Both the position numbers and the translations under genes were made by a program. Positions 8,133 to 15,700 of a DNA stretch of 41,019 bases are shown here, piece after piece (positions within the stretch are counted from its first letter, which is position 1; every line of letters begins with the position of its first letter). The notes below the pieces were generated by a model, which was not told the DNA's origin, searched no databases, and saw nothing but the letters and a program-made list of their open reading frames with translations. The stretch comes from Bacillus sp. FJAT-27264 (GTDB lineage Bacteria > Bacillota > Bacilli > Paenibacillales > Paenibacillaceae), in contig NZ_MAQW01000012.1 in the NCBI RefSeq assembly GCF_001682855.1, positions 1,247,038-1,288,056 on the forward strand. Reading direction: 5' to 3'.

Positions 8133-9374
8133 TTATTCACGCTTCATTTCTAATTCTCTGACTTTTTTAAATTCTGTCGGTGTCTCCCCCGTATATTTTC
8201 GAAAGAGCTGGCTAAAGTAACGTGCATCCTGATAGCCCACTCCAACGGACACCTCATAAATTCTTACATCAGGCTTACTCAGCAAGCGCTTGGCCTGCTC
8301 CATCCGAAGCTGCGTTACGTAATCAATATAACTAACCCCAGTATGTTTACGAAAAAGTCTACTGAAATGAGCTTCGCTCATATTCATTTTGGTCGCTATA
8401 CCCTGTAAGGAGATTTCTTCAGCGTAGTGTAGACGCAGATAGGCTTCGATTTGTCTAATGTTCTCTGCTGTGGAACTAGATGCTCCCCTCCAACGGTTCA
8501 AATTTCCGTACTCACTAATCATTCGTGAATCCACTGGACGAAGCATCTCTAGCGCAGCCATCGCTTCTCTGTAGGCTGCTTCTACATTATATAGTTGAGA
8601 ATGACCTTGACTAATCCCTATTCGAACATGAGGAAATGGTTCGAACAGCGCTCCTGACAGCCTGTCCAACACGTCTGTACAATGCTGAACCACAAGCGCA
8701 TTTCGACTTCCATCCATTCTGACCGAAGCATACAAACATCCTTCTAGCTTAGCCACTGTTTGATTCCAGAGTACATGCTGCCCTGCTTGACTACCATTTG
8801 TAGGATGGAGCTCTGCTAGCACGACACGAAATTGTCCCCGCTCCATGACCTCCACATCCAGCAGCTCCTTAAGCAAAGAAATCCCCTCTCCCTGATTCAC
8901 TCCAGTCATTTGATCGCGGAGGAGTTGTTCAACGAGCATGGTCTGCCCAGCTTCCATCCAGCCAAGGACTTGTTCAGTTCTGGAGCTCCGTTGCCTGTTA
9001 TCTTCGATTTCTTGGCAAATATTATAAACACTTCTCAATAACTCATCAGGGTTGGTCGGTTTTAGTACAAAATCAGATGCTTGGAGCTTTACAGCATGCT
9101 GCGCATACAGAAAGTCATCAAATCCGGTTAGGAAAATAACCTTGAGAGTCGGATGAAAACGCCGTGCCTCCTCCGCCATACGCAAGCCATCCATTCCCGG
9201 CATACGAATATCGGTAATTAAAATGTCTGGAATGTAATTCTGAACAGCTTGCAGCGCCTGCCTGCCGTTGGCAGCCTCAGCGACAATCTCACAGTGTAAT
9301 GATTGCCAATCGACCGTCGTTTTCAGCCCTTCCCGAATTAGCCACTCGTCATCTGCAATCAATACTTTATACAT
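8133..9374 (-). CDS. YesN-type response regulator (receiver plus AraC HTH)
   Basis: A 413-residue cytoplasmic regulator. The N-terminal receiver has the acidic pair D8-D9, the phospho-acceptor D55 in LITDIRMPGMDG and the conserved lysine in FVLKP at about 105. The C-terminus (about 310-410) is an AraC-type domain with two helix-turn-helices, ending in FSQLFRKYTGETPTEFKK. The start is the ATG at 9372-9374, preceded by AGGAGG 9 bases upstream. The gene overlaps the kinase gene by 8 bases, so the pair is translated together. YesN-type regulators usually switch on the neighbouring solute-uptake operon, here the importer starting at 7901. That target is inferred from position. Confidence 0.92.
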   Translation of the reverse strand: MYKVLIADDEWLIREGLKTTVDWQSLHCEIVAEAANGRQALQAVQNYIPDILITDIRMPGMDGLRMAEEARRFHPTLKVIFLTGFDDFLYAQHAVKLQASDFVLKPTNPDELLRSVYNICQEIEDNRQRSSRTEQVLGWMEAGQTMLVEQLLRDQMTGVNQGEGISLLKELLDVEVMERGQFRVVLAELHPTNGSQAGQHVLWNQTVAKLEGCLYASVRMDGSRNALVVQHCTDVLDRLSGALFEPFPHVRIGISQGHSQLYNVEAAYREAMAALEMLRPVDSRMISEYGNLNRWRGASSSTAENIRQIEAYLRLHYAEEISLQGIATKMNMSEAHFSRLFRKHTGVSYIDYVTQLRMEQAKRLLSKPDVRIYEVSVGVGYQDARYFSQLFRKYTGETPTEFKKVRELEMKRE

Positions 9375-11181
9375 ACCGATTCCCCTCCTGGGCACTATAC
9401 ATAACAGGAATCCGAATACAAACCTTCGTTCCTAATGAGGGACTACTCGTCATTTCAAAATGATAAGTGTCGCCAAAGTGGAGCTTGAGACGATGCTTTA
9501 AGTTCGACAATCCGATTCCTGTATGAGCAAGAGCCGGTGTTCCCATTGCCGGTTCACTGCTGACTGCAATATTTCCCTGCCCATCTAATTCAAAGCCTAT
9601 TCCATCATCCTCCACCGTGACGCAGACAAATTCCTTCTCAAGGCTACCCGTAATTCGCAAGCGCCCTGGACCATCTTTCATTTCCAGACCATGAATTACT
9701 GCATTTTCTACTAGCGGCTGTATTAATAATTTGGGTGTGTACAATTCAAGAATCTCATCCTCAAGCTCTAACTCCATCTCTATTTTGTCGCCATGCCTGA
9801 GCCTTTGAATAGTCAAATAATTATTGATCTGTTTAAAGTCCTCCCGAAACGGAATAATATGATTGCCTCGATGAATACTGAAGCGGAGGAGGTCACCTAA
9901 AGAGATGGCTGTTCGGCTAATAGCATCAATACCATGAATTCGCGCCATCCAATTAATTGAATCCAGCGCATTATAAAGAAAATGAGGCGTAAACTGTGCC
10001 TGAATCGCCTTGATTTCAGCCTCCTGAACCTTAAGCTGCTTCTCATATACTTGATCGATAAGCTGCTTGATTCGATGAATCATCTGATTGAAGCTAGAGC
10101 CTAGCTGTCCAACCTCGTCCTTATATTTAGAGGAAAAGCTGACATCAAGAAATCCTCGCTCCACTTGCTTCATAAGATAGCGGAGCTTGCGAAGCGGCAT
10201 GGTTAAATAATCGGCCAGAAGATACGCCAGGCAGTAGGAGACCAGCATACCCGATAAAATAATAAATATCGTAAAATTACGAATACTCGCACTTTCCTGT
10301 GTCAGCGCTTTGACTGGAACAGCGCTCACTACTTTAAACCGAGTAGCTTCCGACGTGTCATAGATTACTACCTTATCTGTTGCTCCATCCTCCTCATGAA
10401 AGTAACCTTTTTTGCCGCTCAATACCTCAGACACATAACTTTTGTTCAAAAGCGTCCCCACCTGCACCTTCGAAGGGGTGCTCGAAATTACGTAGCCGCT
10501 GCTATCCAGCAAGTAGGTCTCCCCGCCAGGATATTGAAGAACCTTATCATACTTATCCGCTAGCGCCGGCTCCATGATATCGATGACCAAATACCCAAGA
10601 GACTCATTGCTCCCAAAGCTTTTGAGCATTCTGCCGCAGCTTAACACTGCTCCATAATCCTCAATGGTTTTGAGCGAATAATGTGTATCCCAGACAACGC
10701 CTCCATCCGCCCCCTTCGCTTTGCGAAATAAGCCCCAGTTCGGATTATAATCACGGTAATCATTAGGAAGCAGCTCTCCCGTAAAATACCGCTCTCCATT
10801 TGCGCCCAGCACATACAGCTCAATATCCCAAGATTTAAAACCTAAGAAGCTATTCAAAATTTGATTCATCGTCTTCTCGTCATTATATTTTTCCTCAAGA
10901 CTTCTGGAAGCTGGTTTGGATAAAATCGTTTGAATCTGCTCATTACTGTAGATATACGTTGATAGCTGCTCCACATCATCCACAAAATAAGTAAGACTGT
11001 GATTCACTTGAGATAGGTTCTCCAGCGTGATGCCATCGGTTTTGCTTTCGATTTCATTGGAGGCTTTGCGATAAGAGAAGGTGCCTAAGGAAGCCAGAGG
11101 AATAATGGCGATCATTAAAAACATCAGCACCAGCTTGCTTTTTAATTCCATCGCATAGATCCTCTCTTGCCATCTAGCCAT
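9367..11181 (-). CDS. YesM-type sensor histidine kinase
   Basis: A 604-residue membrane kinase. Transmembrane helix 1 lies at about 14-34, followed by a roughly 260-residue extracellular sensing region of Cache type, helix 2 at about 302-325, a HAMP linker at about 326-378, the phospho-accepting His at 400 in QFTPHFLYN (His_kinase family), an N-box QPLVENAVIHGLE at about 488-500, a G-box DDGIGF and a final GIGLSNLKHRL. This is the classic YesM layout, which senses an outside ligand, often through a binding protein. The ATG at 11179-11181 has AAAGGAGG 9 bases upstream. It is partnered by the overlapping YesN-type gene. With a lipoprotein and an anchored binding protein nearby, a ligand-binding-protein-assisted sensing mode like that of HptRSA is possible. 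Confidence 0.93.
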   Translation of the reverse strand: MARWQERIYAMELKSKLVLMFLMIAIIPLASLGTFSYRKASNEIESKTDGITLENLSQVNHSLTYFVDDVEQLSTYIYSNEQIQTILSKPASRSLEEKYNDEKTMNQILNSFLGFKSWDIELYVLGANGERYFTGELLPNDYRDYNPNWGLFRKAKGADGGVVWDTHYSLKTIEDYGAVLSCGRMLKSFGSNESLGYLVIDIMEPALADKYDKVLQYPGGETYLLDSSGYVISSTPSKVQVGTLLNKSYVSEVLSGKKGYFHEEDGATDKVVIYDTSEATRFKVVSAVPVKALTQESASIRNFTIFIILSGMLVSYCLAYLLADYLTMPLRKLRYLMKQVERGFLDVSFSSKYKDEVGQLGSSFNQMIHRIKQLIDQVYEKQLKVQEAEIKAIQAQFTPHFLYNALDSINWMARIHGIDAISRTAISLGDLLRFSIHRGNHIIPFREDFKQINNYLTIQRLRHGDKIEMELELEDEILELYTPKLLIQPLVENAVIHGLEMKDGPGRLRITGSLEKEFVCVTVEDDGIGFELDGQGNIAVSSEPAMGTPALAHTGIGLSNLKHRLKLHFGDTYHFEMTSSPSLGTKVCIRIPVMYSAQEGNRYV

Positions 11182-11534
11182 GTGCCGGCTCCTCCTTTGT
11201 TGTTCTTCTTAGTGCACAAAACCATCTATTGAGGGGATTAGAGTGTAGATATACTACAGGTATTACATTTTAAAATCTCACATAAAAGACGATCAGACGA
11301 TCATTCACAGCCAAAAACAATGTCAACTAACATAACTCTCTTTAATCAGATAATATAATCCAAAGTCAAAAAACACAAATGAATTTATTTTAAGTGAAAA
11401 TTTAGCTTTTTATCGACCTTAAATGTTATATATATTTACACGATATTAGTGTATAGCTCGACGGAAGAATTGTGGCGTCTGGAACTGGTTACAACTTGAC
11501 AATATTTGGATTTTGGCATTGAGGAAATAGTCAG
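11182..11534. other. Divergent intergenic region with a 15-bp dyad
   Basis: About 350 AT-rich bases separate the minus-strand kinase gene from the plus-strand small genes. At 11244-11258, TGTAG and CTACA form a perfect dyad around ATATA, about 65 bases upstream of the kinase start; it could be an operator. On the plus strand a TTGACA at 11496-11501 has no good -10 box. No RNA gene was seen. Confidence 0.5.
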
Positions 11535-11654
11535 ATGATCTATGGTGAGATACCGGTAGATAAGACGCTGGACTGGCAGATAAAATCATTGGAGACACAG
11601 GTTAGTACACTCACGAATATGATTGCTATCTTGCACCAAGCGAAGCAACATTAG
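11535..11654 (+). CDS. Small protein of 39 residues, unknown
   Basis: ATG at 11535, with TTGAGGAAAT about 7 bases upstream, opens a 39-codon frame ending in TAG at 11652-11654. The peptide starts MIYGEIPVDKTLDWQIKSLE and then has heptad-like Leu, Val, Met and Ile spacing, which suggests a short amphipathic or coiled-coil helix. It stops 9 bases before the next gene on the same strand and is probably co-transcribed with it. I recognise no family. Confidence 0.5.
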   Translation: MIYGEIPVDKTLDWQIKSLETQVSTLTNMIAILHQAKQH

Positions 11655-11663
11655 GGAGATTCC

Positions 11664-12242
11664 TTGCGTTATATTCATAAATTGGTCAATGAACGGACAA
11701 CAAATAGCGAGAAACGCAAACATTTTATTGCTGAAAAGGTAGAGTCCTCTCCCTATTTGAATGACGTTCCTGAGGAATGGCGGGGGTCCCTGTTATACTT
11801 TTTCAATAAATATATGGTCAACACGGTGAAGCAATCTGCTAAACAGACTCTCGCTTGGAACGAACTGAAGGATAGCCAATTTCTATTCTTTAATATGATT
11901 CATCAGCCGCAATATCATGCCGATCTATGGATCAAAAAGCTGGAAAACATCCATAATCGATTAAATAAAGCATTACAGCAAAAACATCTGGCAAGCAGCC
12001 TAGTTGTTCAAGCTATTGTTCAAGATGTGGCATTGCTGTACACAAATTCAGGGAAATCGTCGAGTCTGGAAGATTTTTTTCGTTACTTTGCCGAAAATTC
12101 ACTTGCTCTAACCGAACGCATGGAAAGGTTCGACACGCTGTGCTCTATTATTAGTCCAAAATCCCGCCAATTTTCAAAAGGAAACGTCTTATTGCTTCAA
12201 GCTATACCATATAAGCTTCAGCAAATGCAGCAGAAGCGCTAA
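11664..12242 (+). CDS. Hypothetical protein, 192 residues, all-helical
   Basis: The frame starts at TTG 11664, preceded by TAGGGAGA 4 to 5 bases away, and encodes a basic, mostly helical soluble protein with many Gln, Lys and Leu residues. There is no signal peptide or membrane segment. Segments such as PEEWRGSLLYFFNKYMVN and the closing LLLQAIPYKLQQMQQKR look like amphipathic helices. It follows the 39-residue ORF by 9 bases and ends just before the inverted repeat at 12264-12293. I do not recognise the family and nothing nearby indicates a role. Confidence 0.6.
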   Translation: MRYIHKLVNERTTNSEKRKHFIAEKVESSPYLNDVPEEWRGSLLYFFNKYMVNTVKQSAKQTLAWNELKDSQFLFFNMIHQPQYHADLWIKKLENIHNRLNKALQQKHLASSLVVQAIVQDVALLYTNSGKSSSLEDFFRYFAENSLALTERMERFDTLCSIISPKSRQFSKGNVLLLQAIPYKLQQMQQKR

Positions 12243-12263
12243 ATAGATAGCAAATTTGAACAG

Positions 12264-12293
12264 CCGAGGGTAATCAGGGATAAATACCCTCGG
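12264..12293. terminator. Hairpin between convergent genes
   Basis: CCGAGGGTA (12264-12272) pairs with TACCCTCGG (12285-12293). It lies 21 bases after the plus-strand gene and 13 bases after the end of the minus-strand hydrolase fragment. U-runs are weak on both sides, so efficiency is uncertain. Confidence 0.6.
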
Positions 12294-12306
12294 ACTATTA
12301 TGTCTC

Positions 12307-12675
12307 TTATGAGCCTTTTTCCAGCGAAAAATCGGAGTGAACACCAATATTGTAATCCAGCAATCTAGATGGCTGCAGCTTTAGATAGTGATTGAAGAAA
12401 TCCAGCGTATAATCGTTAATCAACTGATAAGCTTTGTTCACATGAACGCCTAACATCCATTCAAACAACGGTGAATGCAAGTACATATCGGAGAAGCCCA
12501 TATGCTTCATACGGTTGACTATCATCCAATAGTTACCACCAGCCTCGATGTGTCGGTACCTTTCATAAACGTCTGCAAAAAACATATCCAATTCTGCTCT
12601 GGTTGTGCCCTGGGCAGAGATTTCGTCATCGCTCATACGGTTGGTTCCTGCCAGTGTATCATCTGCGCTCATCAT
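12307..12675 (-). pseudogene. C-terminal fragment of a PAF-acetylhydrolase-like alpha/beta hydrolase
   Basis: About 122 codons remain. The segment NRMKHMGFSDMYLHSPLFEW matches the catalytic-His region of the platelet-activating-factor acetylhydrolase/dienelactone hydrolase family, whose typical form is H-x-x-F-S-D followed by hydrophobic residues and SP. The usual final helix (AYQLINDYTLDFFNHYLK) is present. The nucleophile elbow (GxSxG) and the rest of the N-terminal two-thirds are absent. A stop codon lies two codons upstream of the first ATG, and that ATG has no ribosome binding site. The fragment starts 15 bases beyond the terminator of the large SLH gene, so the front was probably lost by deletion or rearrangement at this joint. 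Confidence 0.65.
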
Positions 12676-12690
12676 TAAAAATTAGCACGC

Positions 12691-12738
12691 AAAAGGCTGT
12701 TTCCCACGCAGATTGTATCTGCTTGGAAAACAGCCTTT
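12691..12738 (-). terminator. Terminator of the large SLH gene
   Basis: AAAGGCTGTTTCC (from 12692) pairs with GGAAAACAGCCTTT (12725-12738); the loop holds a second small stem, GCAGA/TCTGC. It lies 47 bases after the stop codon of the 12786-17441 gene and is followed on the minus strand by TTTTGCG. Confidence 0.8.
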
Positions 12739-12785
12739 AATTGTTTTTGCATACATTGAGCGTGCCTTACTTTAATGAGCTTGCT

Positions 12786-15700
12786 TTACTTCTTCAATTG
12801 CAGTGCTCTCAGAATGATTGCAGCCGCTTCAGCACGGGTGGTGTCGCCTTGCGGCTTCACTGTACCGTCTGTGTACCCGTTGACAAGTCCACTAGATACA
12901 GCTGCGGCAAGCGCAGGACGGGCCCAGTCGGATACCTGCTGGCTATCGGCGAAGCTGATGCTCTTATCCGTAGTTGCAATTTGCGCTGCACGAACGACCA
13001 TCGCCGCCACCTGCTCACGGGTGACTACCTCATCCGGAGCAAAGGTGTCTGCACTATAGCCGTTCACAATGCCAAGTGCTGCGGCTGTTGCAATGGCGTC
13101 TTTTGCCCAGTGAGTCTTTGTATCGCCAAAAGTGGTGCCTGCTCCAGCCTGAAGATTAAAAGCTTTGACTACAATAGTTACAAATTCAGCTCTTGTAATT
13201 CTGTTGTCCGGTCTAAATGTATCATCCGGGTAGCCTTTGATCGCACCGAGTTCAATCAATTCCTTGATATTCTCTTCGGCCCAATGTCCTTTGATATCAG
13301 CGAAATCCGCTTCTACTGAAGGTGTAGGAGCTACGGCTTTATCTGAGACCAGAACGGCAAATTTCGTGAAATGTGTCACCGAACCCGATACTAATCCGCT
13401 GTCCTGATCGATTTGCAGATTTTCAAGCTGTACCCACTTTTTCGTCTGCTCGTTCAGCCAGTACAGTCCTACAGCTGACTTGTTGAAGTCCACTTTTGAC
13501 TTGTCGAACGGCAGTGTAATCGTGATCGCTTTGGCAAAATCGCCATCTTTGTTCTTGGTGATCTCATATACATCACCCAGCAGTTTCAATGCATCGCCAG
13601 TGAACAGGCCCGAGGCATTGTTAACTGTAGCTACAGTAATCTGGAAGCTGTTGTTCATCTCTCCAGCCGGTATATTGAGTTTGACCCCGTTCAAGGCTAA
13701 CACCCCACCATTCACGGGAATCGTTCCGGTATTTGGTGTTGCAGGAGTGCTTCCCTGTTGGTTTCCTCCTGACGGCGTTGTCGAAGGAACGGGGGTTGTC
13801 GTCGCTGCTTCCGCTCTAACCACGTTCACAGTGTAGGTCTTGCTGGCACCGCTTGGCGATGTCACTACGACTAGAATTTCGTTACTTCCAACCCGCAGGT
13901 TCATTGTTCCACTTGCTTGTCCGCTTGGAACCTGAGTACCATTCACCGTGAATACCGATGAACTGTCGTATACACTTGCTGTTACCGTAATCCCCGATAC
14001 TTGATTGTCTACCTGCGACGTATACTGAGTGACTTCAGGTGCAAACAGCGGATTCAGTGACCCGCTCGACAGCGCCAGGGCACTTAAGTCTGCGTTGTTG
14101 TGAGCTTCTTCCTCCGCACTTCTGATTACATGCACAGTGTAAGTCTTACTAGTGCCGTCTTCAGCTGTTACAACAACTGGAATGTTGTTGCTTCCCACCA
14201 TCAAGTTGATCGTACCGCTTGCCTCCCCGCTAGTGACCGGCGTGCCGTTCACCGTGAGCGAAGCCGAACTATCATACACACTTGCTGTTACTGTAATACC
14301 CTCAACTTCGTTGCCTACTTGTGATGTATAATCGGTTGTTCCCGGCGCAAACGCAGGGTTCAGTGTGCCACTCGACAATACCAAATCGTTCAGATCCGTG
14401 CTGCCGCTTGCTTCTTCTGCGGCTGCTCTCGTTACAGTCACAGTATACGTCTTGCTGGAACCGTTCCGCGCCGTCACCGTGAACGGAATGTCATTTTTGC
14501 CAACAGCCAACTGAAACGATTGAGCTGTCCCATTCGCGTATGGCTGACCTTGAGCGGTTAATTCCGCCTTGACATCTGTTGCTTTCGCAGTGATGTCAAT
14601 GGAATCAACAGCGTGATCCACAGCAACACTGTACTGGGCAACCCCGGCATCGAATGCCGGAGTTAAAGCACTTGTGCTAAGCGACAACTGATCCAATGTC
14701 GATACATCAATCAGTTTTCCAGCCAGCATGTCGGCCTGAACTAGGGCAAAATCTGCTACAGCCTGATGCGAGTAATCCTCGGCGGCATTCAAAATGAAGC
14801 CTTTCAGATCACCCCAGACCGGAACGATATTCGTAACAAAACGCTCTTCGAATTTGTAGTTCAGCTCATCGGATACCTTGTCCAGACGAGAACTCGCGTA
14901 AGCGTAAGCTTTTGCCGCATCGATCAAGTATTGTTCCAGTTCGTCTTTATTCTTGAAGGGCTTATCCGTGTAATCTCCCTTGAACGGCGAGACCTCCCGG
15001 ATCAGGAAAGACCGGTTGGATGCTTCCAATACGCCCAGATACGCATCAGGGTCAACCGCAGTTTTGATATACGCATCTTTGGAGAGATAGGCATCCCGAG
15101 TCTGCTCCTTCACGTCGAGCAAAATATCGTCTGTGTTCGCCCCGCTCCCGCCTTCGATCAGCACATTGAAGCGCTGGACCCCGATGCTGCCAATGCCCTG
15201 ATGAATACGGCGTACAACATCTTTAATTGTAAAATAGGCGTCAAATTGAGCATCGCTAAGCCCTGGGAAACTACCTCTGACCTGAGCTTTATAAGCTTCC
15301 CAGTTCGCTTTCAGGGAGGCTACTTCGGTCTCACTCGCCAATTCAAACTTGTCTGCATTGCCGGCGATATTCAATTTCCCATTCAGCGCCCGTTTACCCA
15401 GCAATTTTTGCAAAGCCTCGGCGTAACTCACCTTGGAGGTACTGTCCATTACCGCTTTTGTATAGGCAGTGACATTGCTTTTAGTCAGCTTGGTTAATTT
15501 CTTGCTGTTATCATTATTGATTTCAATCAGTGTGTCTTTGTACGTATCCAGGAATTTAGCAGATACTTCCCGGAAATCAGCGTCCTGCAAATTCGTAATA
15601 CCGGAGCTGTCCTTATCGTATTTCACCACATAAATGCTCGTTACAAACCGGATCAGGTCGCTATAAAAGCTGCCAATTCCAGAGGAGTCTACATCGTTCA

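Noticed and set aside
11496..11524. Promoter TTGACA for the unknown plus-strand genes
   Set aside because: The -35 box is perfect but no acceptable -10 box follows at 16-18 bases.
12741..13319. A 192-codon Cys-rich plus-strand frame
   Set aside because: It is the antisense image of the SLH domain repeats.
14766..15497. A 243-codon plus-strand frame inside the SLH/DUF2252 gene
   Set aside because: It is antisense to a strongly supported domain-bearing gene, has no ribosome binding site, and its Arg/Ile/Phe-rich composition is typical of a shadow frame.
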